Assembly (NCBI RefSeq): GCF_016892705.1
Contig: NZ_JAFEMB010000004.1
Span: forward strand, 248,001-312,000
Origin: Microvirga pudoricolor
GTDB lineage: Bacteria; Pseudomonadota; Alphaproteobacteria; Rhizobiales; Beijerinckiaceae
Reading direction: 5' to 3'
DNA: 64,000 nucleotides
How positions within the stretch are numbered: the first letter of the stretch is position 1; each line of letters starts with the position of its first letter. This document shows positions 8,327 through 17,396 of the stretch, in pieces. A program made the position numbers and the translations under genes. The notes beneath the pieces are model-generated. The model was not told where the DNA came from. It did no database searches and saw only the letters and a list, made by a program, of their open reading frames with translations.

Positions 8327-9768
8327 TGACCGAATATTGTCGCAGCCGCATCGGTAGCGAATGGCTTGAGCAGGGTCATGTTAGGGACATCCGCAACCCC
8401 GCCGACATAGACGAAACGATTGCAACTGTCGTATTGGCAGAACCATCTGAGGCTGATCGGGCTGTTCGGAACGCCAGATCTGGGTTTGATCTCTGGCGAC
8501 GGATGCCGCTGATGGAGCGCTCCCACATTCTACTCCTGGCGGCGCGAAACATAGGTGAGCGATCGCAACTGATTGCCCGCGCCATCTCCCGCGAGCAAGG
8601 CAAAATCCTAACCGAAGCAGTGGGGGAAGTTCAGCGCGCGGTAGACATATTCTCATATTTTGCTGGGGAAGTGCTGCGTATGCACGGAGAACACTACCCC
8701 TCGACGCGCGCTAGCACGGAGATTGAGGTAGTGCGTGAGCCGGTTGGCGTCGTGCTTGCCATTACACCATGGAACTTCCCGGTAGCTATTCCGGCGACAA
8801 AGATTGCTGCGGCGTTAGCCTATGGTAACTCTGTTGTTCTAAAGCCGAGCGAGGTAACACCAGTCTCGACAAGCATGCTCGTCGAGGCAGTCGTTGATGC
8901 TGGAGTGCCGGAATCCGTTTTAACGTTACTGATCGGCGATGGACAGCTTGGGCGCGCACTTGCGCAGCATCCAGGAATAGACGCCATATCATTCACCGGC
9001 TCTGTGCAAACGGGACGCAACATTCGCCGTATCGCAGCAGATACCAGCGCCGAACTGCAGCTAGAGTTGGGAGGCAAGAATGCCTTGATCGTTCTAGATG
9101 ACGCTGATCCTGCGATTGCGGCACAGATAGCGGCTGATGGCGCTTTTCTTGGAACAGGGCAACGCTGTACTGCTTCCAGCATAGCACTAGTGACCCCAGG
9201 AATCCGAGACTTATTCCTCAAGCACCTACGTGATGAAGTGTGTCGCTTCACTACCGGCGATCCATTCGACGCAGAGGCTCGCATCGGCCCAGTTGTCAGC
9301 GCCTCACATCGAGAGAAGGTTCAGGCATACTTGGAACGGGGTCGGGCAGCAGGCTACGCGGTGACGACCGGCCCAGCGCCCCGTTCTTCGCGCCCTGGAT
9401 ACTTCGTGGTTCCACATCTATTCGAGAACGTCGATCCAGACGACTCGCTAGCGACAGATGAGATTTTTGGTCCCGTGCTCGCCGCCGTAGACGTGAATGA
9501 TCTTGATACAGCACTCAAGATTGCAAATCGGTCGCTTTTTGGGTTGTCGGCCGGTATTTGTACGCATTCGCTTGCTGCTGTTCAGAAATTCAAGCGGGAG
9601 GTTGAGGCCGGCATCGTAACAGTGAACCTCCCAACCGCAGGATCGGAACCCCATGTGCCGTTTGGGGGGATCAAACAATCGAGCCACGGACCACGGGAGA
9701 TATCCGCCCATGCCGCTTCGTTTTTTACGCGAACAAGAACCGTCTACATTTCGTGCGTACCGGCCTGA
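8323..9768 (+). CDS. NAD(P)-dependent aldehyde dehydrogenase
   Basis: About 481 residues from the ATG at 8323, which forms an ATGA overlap with the GMC stop; an upstream in-frame ATG at 8266 would lie deep inside the GMC gene. Landmarks are the cofactor strand TPWNFPVAIPATKIAAAL and KPSEVTP, the FTGSVQTGR turn, the general base in LELGGKNA and the catalytic cysteine in GTGQRCTASS. The overall pattern is close to succinate-semialdehyde and alpha-ketoglutarate-semialdehyde dehydrogenases. In this operon it would oxidise an aldehyde made by the flavoenzymes or by a dehydratase encoded elsewhere. It is the last clear gene of the catabolic operon. Confidence 0.92.
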   Translation: MMTEYCRSRIGSEWLEQGHVRDIRNPADIDETIATVVLAEPSEADRAVRNARSGFDLWRRMPLMERSHILLLAARNIGERSQLIARAISREQGKILTEAVGEVQRAVDIFSYFAGEVLRMHGEHYPSTRASTEIEVVREPVGVVLAITPWNFPVAIPATKIAAALAYGNSVVLKPSEVTPVSTSMLVEAVVDAGVPESVLTLLIGDGQLGRALAQHPGIDAISFTGSVQTGRNIRRIAADTSAELQLELGGKNALIVLDDADPAIAAQIAADGAFLGTGQRCTASSIALVTPGIRDLFLKHLRDEVCRFTTGDPFDAEARIGPVVSASHREKVQAYLERGRAAGYAVTTGPAPRSSRPGYFVVPHLFENVDPDDSLATDEIFGPVLAAVDVNDLDTALKIANRSLFGLSAGICTHSLAAVQKFKREVEAGIVTVNLPTAGSEPHVPFGGIKQSSHGPREISAHAASFFTRTRTVYISCVPA

Positions 9769-10742
9769 ATGGACGCGGCCCTGCCGTTGCTTGCATTACA
9801 TACACGCTTCTATTTGCACGAATGACGCACAGCAAAGCGCCCTAATCGGTGTGCTATTGATCAGAGCACGCTAGGGGCTGCGGATGTAGGATCGGCAACT
9901 TTATCCGCGGCAAGCGCTTTCTTGAGATGAACAGCGATCTTTAGGGACATAGGATGCAGAAGTCGTCGCTGGTCAAACTCAAGTTGGCTCCAAGCGTAGC
10001 AGATAGAACTTTTCTGCCAGCCTCTCTGCCGCTTCGCAGGACGCCATGAGCAAGGTCCGAGAAACGTAGGCATGACTGAAGGCTGTCCTCAACCCGTTTG
10101 AGGCTGCTGTACTGTATGCCAATCTCGGACATTTCGACGTCCTGACCGAGGACGCTTCAACCTCCTGGGAGAACCTATTCGCTAGCATAATACATGAACT
10201 CGGTGGACCAGTTCATGGCGTATCGCTCTCTCGAAGAGGTTCTGGCAGGCTCGACACCCGCCTCGATACGCCGCCCTTCTCACACCGTCATCACCCACTT
10301 TACACCACAGCTCGAGGTCTGTTGGCAGAGTATCGACGGCAGGGATATACCCTTATTTAGTGTTTTCAGTTGGCATCGCGCAAAGAAGCCTATGGTTCTA
10401 CAGAGTTTAAACTGGCTAGCGGGATGCGACAGACACAGTGATATACTGCGTCCCCCTTCCTATACCCTAAAGAGGAATTGCGTCGGCCCACAAACTGACT
10501 ATCATCTGGAGCCTCATCGGTTTTTCGGTGCGCGATAGTGTCCGTACCGAAAAGCTGCGCAATGCGCCGCTTGGTAGCTCTCAATATGGGCTGATGTTTG
10601 TCGATGAGCTTTGGCGATGCAAGGCGTCGCAGGTAGCCCTAGAGGCATCCTGATTGCGAGATCGGTACGAGACCCTCGTCCGCAACATTTATCATTCCCG
10701 CACTGCGGCCGTCTCAACCTGTCAACTTAGGAGCCTCTCACC
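9769..10742. other. Gene-poor stretch between the catabolic operon and the phage-like patch
   Basis: Nearly 1 kb in which no convincing intact gene is seen. Between about 9860 and 10190 the minus strand has protein-like scraps in shifting frames (pieces such as SSLKRVEDSLQSCLRFSDLAH and DQRRLLHPMSLKIAVHLKKAL). This could be a frameshifted remnant, but no family is recognised. An inverted repeat with 8-base arms TTTTCGGT (10522-10529) and ACCGAAAA (10546-10553) is the only clear structural signal. The stretch probably marks the edge where accessory DNA joined the operon. Confidence 0.5.
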
Positions 10743-12203
10743 ATGAGCGTCCCCCGTCGCGGCCGGCCTGCCGGCGATCGCGAGCCCGCGCTTTCGCTTG
10801 AGCGAAGCGCTCATCCCGTCACTTCGCCACCCTACCGGGTTAATGCCGGACCCATACCTCTCTCCCTCGAGTGGGTCGATCCGGACGGTATCACGCGTTC
10901 GTCTCGGCCCATTCGCCGGTCCGACCGCAAGACTATCAAGACCTACGCCCGCCTCATTCACGAATTCGGCTTCGTCGTGCCGATCCTGATCGACGAACAT
11001 CGTGACGTCCTGCTTGGAGACGAGCTCCTTCAGGCGGCGATCCAGTTAGAGCTCGCGCAGGTTCCGGTGGTGCTCATCTCACACCTGTCGAGCGAGCAGA
11101 AGCGCGTCCTCACCATCGCCTACCAGCGTCTCCCCGAACGCGGGTTCTGGGACAAGGAGGTGCTGTTCGAGGAGCTGACGGCGCTCACGGATCTGGGCTT
11201 CGATCTTGAACTTACCGGCTTCGAGATCCCGGAGTTCGACGCCCTCAAGGCAGAAGCAAGGGTACGTGCACAGGATCCAGGCCGCGAGGACGAGATCCCC
11301 GAGGCTGAGGCCACTGCCGTTGCCGAGCCCGGCGACGTCTGGCTCATCGGCGAGCACCGTCTCGTGTGTGGCGATGCGCGCGATCCAGCGACCATCGCGG
11401 CCGTGATGAAGGCGGACCGCGCCGCCATGACGGTCACCGACCCACCCTACAATGTCCCCATCGACGGGCATGTGAGCGGACTTGGGGCCGTCAGGCACCG
11501 CGAGTTTGCTATGGCGTCAGGTGAGATGTCTAAAGACCAATTTATCGGCTTCCTAACCGACGTTATTAGCCAGATCATGGCGGTCGGCTCGGATGGCTCT
11601 TTGGCTTATGTTTTCATGGACTGGCGCCATCTCGAAGAGCTTTTGGGAGCGGCCTCAAGCTTAGGGCTGGAGCTCATCAACCTGTGCGTCTGGAACAAGA
11701 GCAATGGCGGCATGGGCTCGCTCTACCGCTCCAAGCACGAACTCGTCGTGGTCATCAAGGTCCGCGAGGGAAAGCATCGTAACAATGTCGAGCTCGGCAA
11801 GCATCGGCGCAATCGAACAAACGTCTGGGATTATGCCGGCGTCAACACCTTTCGAGCAGGCCGGGAGGACGAGCTCGCTTCCCATCCGACTTGCAAGCCC
11901 GTGGCCATGATTGCGGATGCAATTCGCGACGTGACTCGCACCGGCGACATCGTCTTCGACCCATTTTGCGGCTCCGGTACGATTTTGATAGCAGCTGAGA
12001 CCGTGGGTCGCAAAGCCAGGGCAGTGGAAATCGATCCGATCTATGTCGATGTCGCGATCCGGCGCTGGGAATCTTTTACCGGTAAGCACGCCCGTCTTGC
12101 CGCGGATGGCAGGAGCTTTGAAGAGGTGTCCGAGGATCGTCTTCAGGACTCGAAGCTCGGTTCAGCCGACGGGCCGAGGGCTCCACAAGAGGGAGGTGCG
12201 TGA
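10743..12203 (+). CDS. ParB-like domain fused to beta-class DNA methyltransferase
   Basis: A 486-residue fusion. Residues ~40-150 form a ParB/Srx-like N-terminal domain (PILIDEHRDVLLGDELLQAA, then QVPVVLISHLSSEQKRVL). Residues ~190-460 are an N4/N6 amino-methyltransferase with catalytic motif IV TDPPYN first and the AdoMet motif FDPFCGSGTILIAAE near the end, the beta-class order. Such ParB-methylase fusions are usually orphan methylases of prophages and conjugative elements, not halves of R-M systems. The start ATG has an AGGAG upstream. Its stop overlaps the start of the DUF5681 gene. The target sequence cannot be inferred. Confidence 0.93.
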   Translation: MSVPRRGRPAGDREPALSLERSAHPVTSPPYRVNAGPIPLSLEWVDPDGITRSSRPIRRSDRKTIKTYARLIHEFGFVVPILIDEHRDVLLGDELLQAAIQLELAQVPVVLISHLSSEQKRVLTIAYQRLPERGFWDKEVLFEELTALTDLGFDLELTGFEIPEFDALKAEARVRAQDPGREDEIPEAEATAVAEPGDVWLIGEHRLVCGDARDPATIAAVMKADRAAMTVTDPPYNVPIDGHVSGLGAVRHREFAMASGEMSKDQFIGFLTDVISQIMAVGSDGSLAYVFMDWRHLEELLGAASSLGLELINLCVWNKSNGGMGSLYRSKHELVVVIKVREGKHRNNVELGKHRRNRTNVWDYAGVNTFRAGREDELASHPTCKPVAMIADAIRDVTRTGDIVFDPFCGSGTILIAAETVGRKARAVEIDPIYVDVAIRRWESFTGKHARLAADGRSFEEVSEDRLQDSKLGSADGPRAPQEGGA

Positions 12204-12607
12204 TGTTACACAAGCAAGATCCTCAGTCCAAAGGTGGCGACTATAAGGTTGGATACAAGAAGCCGCCCAAGCGCACTCAGTACCCACCCGGTCGGTCCGG
12301 CAATCCCAAGGGACGACCACGCAAGGATCGACTTACGAAAATCTCGACCGACGAACTTATCCTCACGGAGTTGGGCGGACGCTGTCGAGAGAGTATCGAT
12401 CCCAAGAAGTTCACGAACTTGGAGCTTATAATCATCCGGTTGGTGCGCGACGCAGTATCTGGCAAAAGGCACGCACAAAACCTCATTATTGGGCTATTGC
12501 AGAGGACATCAAATTCTGTTGCCGGATCTGAGGTCGATTACAGTAGGGATGTGCTAGCCAAGCTTAAAGCGATGGTGGCCTTCAACACAGAGCGCGAGGA
12601 GATATAG
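12203..12607 (+). CDS. DUF5681 domain protein
   Basis: A 134-residue basic protein with the signature KKPPKRTQYPPGRSGNPKGR near residues 16-36, which defines the DUF5681 family of short phage/plasmid proteins that often sit next to ParB-methylases and terminase-like genes. The rest is helical and charged. ATG at 12203 overlaps the methylase stop, with GTG at 12200 as the alternative; GGGAGG lies just upstream. Function is unknown; packaging or DNA binding is only suspected from context. It ends convergently with the nuclease gene on the other strand. Confidence 0.85.
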   Translation: MLHKQDPQSKGGDYKVGYKKPPKRTQYPPGRSGNPKGRPRKDRLTKISTDELILTELGGRCRESIDPKKFTNLELIIIRLVRDAVSGKRHAQNLIIGLLQRTSNSVAGSEVDYSRDVLAKLKAMVAFNTEREEI

Positions 12608-12659
12608 AAAAGCTCTCGCATTCGTCTTGCTCATTGTCAGGCGAGACGATTGGCTACTA

Positions 12660-13604
12660 TCAGGCTGCTTTGTCCAAAAGCCAGCTGAACAGCCCCGCTT
12701 CGATCGCCCGCTCGGCAATCGCCTCCCGGTTCCAGAGATGGACATCGGGGCGATCGGGCGATCGAAGCGTGCCGCGTGGGCTGTGGCAGATGAAGAACAT
12801 GCGCTGGCATACACTCTGGTCAAAGCGGGCGAGATAGTCGTCGAGAACAGCCTGCCCCGCCGACGATTTAATCTGCACGAACGCCCGCTCCTGGGTCGCA
12901 ACCTGCTCGACAATCAAATCGACGTCTTTCTGGGTGCCGCCCAGCTCGGACACACGCTGCCAGCCCGACCGGGCCAGGATCAGGTCGATCAGGCGCTCAA
13001 AGTCCGCCCAATGCAGCCCCGCGATGGCCTCGCCCGCCACCGCCTGCAGCTCGTCGATAGCCTTGCGGCCACGCAGAACCATGGGATCCTCCTCGCCCTT
13101 GAGCTTCATCAGCAGGTAGTTTGGATCCTCAATCCCACACAGGGTCTGGCGATAGGCTGCCACCTTGGTCAGCCGGGTGCTCAAGCCATCAATACGTAGG
13201 GGGCGACCTTGGAGGTCCGTGTTGCGCCAGGGCCCAAGCGTCTGACGCATGCGGAACCCGGCCCCGGTCTCACCGCCAAGCCAGGTCACGCCCGGGCGGG
13301 CTTGAGCCCACCAGAGGTGATCCCTGGCAAAGGTGATCCAGACCGCACTCTCGTCCAGGGTGTAGAAGTCGACGATCTCACGGGCAAAGTCCCGGGCCTT
13401 GGCGGGCTGGCGGCCAGTGGTCATGAGATAGGCCGCAATCGCCTCACGGTCGCCCGAGAGCGCGATCTCGTGGGGCACCTCACGGTGACCAAGGTGGATC
13501 TCGCCGCGCTCGAAGCAGGGCTCGGCCCAAGCGTTCTGGCGCCCAAGCTTGATGTAGCGCAATGGCGGGGCAGGGGAGAGGGTGGAGAGGGCGATCGGGT
13601 CCAT
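12660..13604 (-). CDS. Mrr-like restriction endonuclease fold protein
   Basis: About 314 residues from the ATG at 13604 (an upstream in-frame start at 13751 would add 49 unlikely residues and overlap the regulator gene). The N-terminal ~200 residues match nothing I recognise. The C-terminal ~110 residues are a PD-(D/E)XK nuclease: helix HWADFERLIDLILARSGW, then GGTQKDVDLIV with the metal-binding Asp and FVQIKSSA as the Q-x-K half. This is the Mrr/restriction-endonuclease type. It is divergent from a small XRE regulator, as in controller-regulated restriction genes. Whether the methylase at 10743 protects the host from it is unknown. Confidence 0.72.
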   Translation of the reverse strand: MDPIALSTLSPAPPLRYIKLGRQNAWAEPCFERGEIHLGHREVPHEIALSGDREAIAAYLMTTGRQPAKARDFAREIVDFYTLDESAVWITFARDHLWWAQARPGVTWLGGETGAGFRMRQTLGPWRNTDLQGRPLRIDGLSTRLTKVAAYRQTLCGIEDPNYLLMKLKGEEDPMVLRGRKAIDELQAVAGEAIAGLHWADFERLIDLILARSGWQRVSELGGTQKDVDLIVEQVATQERAFVQIKSSAGQAVLDDYLARFDQSVCQRMFFICHSPRGTLRSPDRPDVHLWNREAIAERAIEAGLFSWLLDKAA

Positions 13605-13749
13605 GGCCGTATTCGGTTGGTTGAGGGGACACACCACCGGTCGCTCTGTGTCGCCCCACAGTCCAGCTATATCTGAATAATGGATATCTATTTTTTGTAT
13701 ATAACCCCCATGCCCATAGGCAAGAGCCGGTTCTTCGTCCCGGCCCGTC

Positions 13750-13995
13750 ATGCCCTCGCATCACCGCTCCCGCCGTCATCAGCGTTTGGCCGAGCTCTTG
13801 GCCGCGTACCGGGCCAAGGCCAACCTGTATCAGGCTGATGTGGCCAAAAAGCTGGAGCGGCATCAGCCATTCATGACCAGCATCGAGAACGGCCAGCGCC
13901 GCATCGATGTGATCGAGTTGCTCGATCTGGCCGAGGTGATCGGCTTTGACCCGCACGAATTGCTCGACGAGCTCATGCGCACGCCCAAGGACTAG
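13750..13995 (+). CDS. Small XRE-family HTH regulator
   Basis: An 81-residue protein that is almost entirely one Cro/C1-type helix-turn-helix: RLAELLAAYRAKANLYQADVAKKL, then FMTSIENGQRRIDVIELLDLAEVIG. Size and architecture match controller (C) proteins of restriction systems and small phage repressors. It is transcribed away from the Mrr-like nuclease gene, so one shared control region (13605-13749) could serve both. That region has a short inverted repeat ATATC (13669-13673) / GATAT (13683-13687). Role inferred: it times or represses the nuclease. Confidence 0.85.
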   Translation: MPSHHRSRRHQRLAELLAAYRAKANLYQADVAKKLERHQPFMTSIENGQRRIDVIELLDLAEVIGFDPHELLDELMRTPKD

Positions 13996-14126
13996 TCTGG
14001 ACGGCCCGGCCTGATCAAAACAGGACAAGACCGGCCCCTGCAACGCACGGATCGTGCTCGCATTCCACTCGACTTCTTTGGCCCGGCACGCATTGCTGGT
14101 GTCCGAGACCGACGCGGAGACGACGC

Positions 14127-14351
14127 ATGCCAGTGAGCCTGACCATAACCGAGAGTCTACGGGCGGCGAGCCGGCGCCTCGACCGAGCGGCGGCCGTGGC
14201 CCGCGGAGCACTCGCCTCTGCCGAGAGCGGGGCCGAGACCGAGGCTCTGCGCATGACCCTGGAGCTTGACCTTGACGTCCTGCTTGATGAGGCCCGGACC
14301 TTGCTCGCGGCGACGGCTCTCCTGGAGCGCCTGGCGCCAGACGCGGGATAG
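14127..14351 (+). CDS. Small helical hypothetical protein
   Basis: A 74-residue Ala/Leu/Glu-rich ORF (MPVSLTITESLRAASRR near the start) that would fold as two or three amphipathic helices. A GGAG-like site precedes the ATG and it is collinear with the DUF3489, DUF2924 and recombinase genes that follow, which is the main support. A longer opposite-strand frame covers the same DNA but looks like a GC-rich shadow. No family recognised. Confidence 0.35.
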   Translation: MPVSLTITESLRAASRRLDRAAAVARGALASAESGAETEALRMTLELDLDVLLDEARTLLAATALLERLAPDAG

Positions 14352-14455
14352 CAGCGCTCGACAGGTCCCGCGGATCGGAGCGGCGTAGCGTGCCCCGTGT
14401 GCGGGGCTTGCGGGCGTGGCGGCGCTGGTGCCGTCTGCGATCCAGGACACGCCTC

Positions 14456-15049
14456 ATGGCCCGACCCTTCCCTCTCACCGATACCCATACCCTGTTGCTC
14501 TCGGCCGCCTCGCAGCGGGATGACGGCCTGCTTGACCTTAACGCTCGGCTCAGAGGCCAAGCTCTCACTCTGGTGCCGCAGAGGCTTCTGGCTGCCGGCC
14601 TCGTCGCCGAGGCGCCGGTTGGCCGCGACGAGCCGCTGTGGCGCATGGACGATGGCAGCCGGCGCATGGGCTTGCGGATCACGGAAGCTGGCCTCATGGC
14701 CATCGGGATCGAACATGACACGACTACAGAACGCTCTGGGGACGCAACACTCATTAGACCGCTGACAGAAACGGCCATCCAAGACGTGCCGCCCGGTCAG
14801 GCGCTTCGCGCTGGCTCCAAGAAGTCTCTCGTGCTCGCTCTCCTGTGCAGCGCGGAGGGTGCCTCTCTCGCTGATCTGGTCACCGCGACAGGATGGCTTC
14901 CTCATACGACCCGCGCCGCTCTCACCCGCTTTCGCCAAGCTGGCCAGGTATTGGAAAAGGTCAAAGGCCCGGATGGCAGGGCAATCTATCGGATCAGCCC
15001 CCAGCCAGAAGGCGAGACGACCCCCCGCACTCCGTCTTATGGGCTTTGA
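14456..15049 (+). CDS. DUF3489 domain protein
   Basis: About 197 residues from ATG 14456. The N-terminal half resembles a helical/winged-helix segment (TDTHTLLLSAASQRDDGLLDL, later RRMGLRITEAGLMAIGI). The C-terminal half is the DUF3489 winged helix: KKSLVLALLCSAEGASLADLV, TGWLPHTTRAALTRFRQAG and a final GRAIYRIS strand. DUF3489 proteins commonly stand just upstream of DUF2924 and large serine recombinase genes in alphaproteobacteria, exactly as here, and are presumed DNA-binding partners of the recombinase. The next gene starts 3 bases after the stop. Confidence 0.85.
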   Translation: MARPFPLTDTHTLLLSAASQRDDGLLDLNARLRGQALTLVPQRLLAAGLVAEAPVGRDEPLWRMDDGSRRMGLRITEAGLMAIGIEHDTTTERSGDATLIRPLTETAIQDVPPGQALRAGSKKSLVLALLCSAEGASLADLVTATGWLPHTTRAALTRFRQAGQVLEKVKGPDGRAIYRISPQPEGETTPRTPSYGL

Positions 15050-15051
15050 CC

Positions 15052-15591
15052 ATGGCGCGGATCCGTATGACGGAGGAGGAGCTTGCGGCTGAGATCGCGG
15101 GTCTCAAGGATCGCTCTCTAGACGAACTCAAGCGGCGATACCTTGAAGTCAGAGGTGTTGCCCTGCCAAAGTTCATGCGCCGCTCGCTCATGACGCGCGC
15201 GGTCGAACATGCTCTGCGGGAGCAGGTCTATGGCGGGCTCAAACCTGCTGCACAGAAGCACCTCGATCGACTTGTGAGGCAGATCGTGCCGGCTCATGAA
15301 AAGCCGCCACCAAAGCCGAACAGGAAAATCCGCTCAGGGACTCGCTTGATCCGGGAATGGCAGGGAACGGTCCATGAAGTGATGGTCAGCGGTGATCGGT
15401 ATATCTGGAAGGGAGAGTCCTACCGTTCCTTATCCGAAATCGCCCGCCTGATCACCGGCACGCGCTGGAACGGCTGGGTGTTTTTTGGTCTCAAGAAGAC
15501 GGCGCAGAAGAACGCAGAGCAACCGTCCTGTATGCCGAAGTCATCACCCAGCAAAGCGTTGGCTTCTTCCCAAGAATCTCGTCATGCGTGA
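15052..15591 (+). CDS. DUF2924 domain protein
   Basis: About 179 residues from ATG 15052 (an ORF start at 14893 would overlap the previous gene heavily). DUF2924 features are the LKDRSLDELKRRYLEVRGVALP opening, RRSLMTRAVEHALREQ, then a beta-rich block GTRLIREWQGTVHEVMVSGDRYIWKGESYRSLSEIARLITGT, of which short parts are quoted only as landmarks near residues 95-150. The family is nearly always next to a large serine recombinase and probably helps DNA recognition. The last 8 bases overlap the recombinase start. Confidence 0.9.
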   Translation: MARIRMTEEELAAEIAGLKDRSLDELKRRYLEVRGVALPKFMRRSLMTRAVEHALREQVYGGLKPAAQKHLDRLVRQIVPAHEKPPPKPNRKIRSGTRLIREWQGTVHEVMVSGDRYIWKGESYRSLSEIARLITGTRWNGWVFFGLKKTAQKNAEQPSCMPKSSPSKALASSQESRHA

Positions 15592-17278
15592 TCGAGCCCG
15601 TCAGGTACGATGTGCCATCTATACTCGCAAATCTAGCGAGGAAGGGCTAGAGCAAGATTTCAACTCCCTTCATGCCCAGCGCGAGGCTTGCGAGGCCTAT
15701 ATCATCAGCCAGAAGCATGAGGGTTGGCGGGTGATCCCCACGGCCTATGACGATGGCGGCTTCTCCGGCGGGAGCATGGCGCGGCCTAGTCTCCAGCGGC
15801 TCCTCGCTGACATTGCCTCCGGGCTTATCGATGTTGTGGTCGTCTATAAGGTCGATCGCCTGACCCGCTCGCTGACGGACTTTGCCCGCATTGTGGAGGT
15901 GTTCGACCAACAAGGCACCTCTTTTGTGTCGGTCACCCAGGCGTTCAACACCACCAGCAGCATGGGACGTCTGACCCTCAATGTGCTCTTGTCCTTCGCC
16001 CAGTTCGAGCGCGAGGTCACGGGCGAGCGTATTCGGGACAAGATCGCAGCCTCGAAGAAGAAGGGGCTGTGGATGGGTGGCTTCGTGCCCATTGGCTACG
16101 ACGCGGATGGCCGCACGCTCAAAATCAATGAAGCGGAGGCCGAGACAATCCGCACCATCTACCGGCTCTACCTGCAGCTCAAATCGGTTGATGCGCTGAA
16201 ATGTGAGCTCGATCGGCTCAAGATGAGGACCAAAACCAGGGTTGATCATAAGGGAGCCATGACAGGCGGCCAAGTCTTCTCGCGGGCCCATCTGTATCGA
16301 GTTCTGTCCAATCCCCTCTATATCGGGGAAATCTGCCACAAGGATCAGCGCTATCTAGGGCAGCATCCTCCCATCATCGCCCACGAGACCTGGGAGGCGG
16401 TCCAGGCCACTTTGGCTCAAAACAATCACCGCCATCGTGTGAAGGCCCACGCCAAAAGCCCCAACTTGCTAACCGGGATCCTGGTGGATGAGCAGGGTGA
16501 GAGGTTTGTGGCATCTCATTCCACCAAGCAGGGGCGGCGCTATCGATACTACATCAGCGCCAATCTTGTGAGACATCGCCGGCATAAGGCGACAGAGACG
16601 TCTGGGGACGCGACTCAAACAGGATTGCGTCTTCCTGCGGCCGAGGTCGAGGATGCCATCGTCCGTCTGATGGCAGAACTTCTCGAGGATCGCGACTGGA
16701 TGCTTCAACACCTTCAAGTGCCCAGCACATCTATTGCGGGGCAGCAGGTTCTTTTGTCCCATGGTCAGAAGCTCGCCCAGGACCTCAAGGGGACTGACCA
16801 CATCCTGAAACGCAGCCTCATCTTGGATCTCGTGGATGAAGTCAATCTTGGCCCTGAATTCGTGGAATTGAAGCTCAGGCGGGCCGTGCTCCGGGCTGCG
16901 GCACTGGACACTCGTAGTCAGGGGGGTGCAGGATATGACTCGTCAGAAACGTTCACGGTGAGGCGTGTGGTCTCGCTGCGCCGTCGCTCTACGAAGACGC
17001 GTTTGATCATTGAAGGCCTGGGGACGCTCGATCCGGAACCGGATCCTGTCTTGATGAAAGCTCTTGCCCAGGCTCACCGATGGTGGGGCGACCTGACCCG
17101 TCAGCGTTACGCTACGATGAGAGAGTTGGCGGTGGCGTACGACACGGATGAACGCTATGTGGCACGGATCATTCCCCTTGCATTCTTGCCCTCGGATCTA
17201 ACGGAGGAAATCATAGAGGGAACGCAGTCTCCTGAATTAACCTTGCACGCATTCCTCAACGCCAGTGTTCCGAATTAG
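15584..17278 (+). CDS. Large serine recombinase
   Basis: About 564 residues from ATG 15584. The catalytic N-terminal resolvase domain starts with RCAIYTRKSSEEG, holding the nucleophilic serine, and includes the YKVDRLTRSLTDF helix and LLSFAQFEREVTGERIRDK. A recombinase domain follows from ~165 to 270 (GYDADGRTLKINEAEAETI, then RVLSNPLYIGEI). The zinc-ribbon region (LLTGILVDEQGERFVASHS) has lost the usual cysteines. The C-terminus is a long coiled coil and a basic tail. The start used by the 15485 ORF is rejected because it lies inside DUF2924. It probably moves the DUF3489-DUF2924 cassette or a larger element; its att sites were not identified. Confidence 0.93.
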   Translation: MRDRARQVRCAIYTRKSSEEGLEQDFNSLHAQREACEAYIISQKHEGWRVIPTAYDDGGFSGGSMARPSLQRLLADIASGLIDVVVVYKVDRLTRSLTDFARIVEVFDQQGTSFVSVTQAFNTTSSMGRLTLNVLLSFAQFEREVTGERIRDKIAASKKKGLWMGGFVPIGYDADGRTLKINEAEAETIRTIYRLYLQLKSVDALKCELDRLKMRTKTRVDHKGAMTGGQVFSRAHLYRVLSNPLYIGEICHKDQRYLGQHPPIIAHETWEAVQATLAQNNHRHRVKAHAKSPNLLTGILVDEQGERFVASHSTKQGRRYRYYISANLVRHRRHKATETSGDATQTGLRLPAAEVEDAIVRLMAELLEDRDWMLQHLQVPSTSIAGQQVLLSHGQKLAQDLKGTDHILKRSLILDLVDEVNLGPEFVELKLRRAVLRAAALDTRSQGGAGYDSSETFTVRRVVSLRRRSTKTRLIIEGLGTLDPEPDPVLMKALAQAHRWWGDLTRQRYATMRELAVAYDTDERYVARIIPLAFLPSDLTEEIIEGTQSPELTLHAFLNASVPN

Positions 17279-17343
17279 CTTGCTCTAGCGGAACAAGAAG
17301 TAACTGCATTCAAAGCCATTCCAGTAGGGTTTCTCTTACGTTT

Positions 17344-17364
17344 TTTGAAACGGTTCGTTCCAAA
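17344..17364. promoter_or_regulatory. 21-bp imperfect dyad upstream of the resolvase
   Basis: Arms TTTGAAACG (17344-17352) and CGTTCCAAA (17356-17364) are inverted repeats with one mismatch around a GTT centre, 33 bases before the resolvase ATG. Small serine recombinases bind such dyads as crossover or operator sites. An assignment as res subsite I or as an autoregulatory operator is inference. Confidence 0.4.
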
Positions 17365-17396
17365 CTTCTAAGACCTTAACGGAACGGTGACAGATT

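Noticed and set aside
10194..10538. 114-residue open frame in the gap after the aldehyde dehydrogenase
   Set aside because: It has no ribosome site, no recognisable domain and uneven composition; kept as gene-poor DNA.
14015..14938. 307-residue minus-strand open frame
   Set aside because: It is Arg/Ser/Pro-rich low-complexity sequence without a family, opposite the DUF3489 gene and the small helical ORF, which have plausible starts and context.
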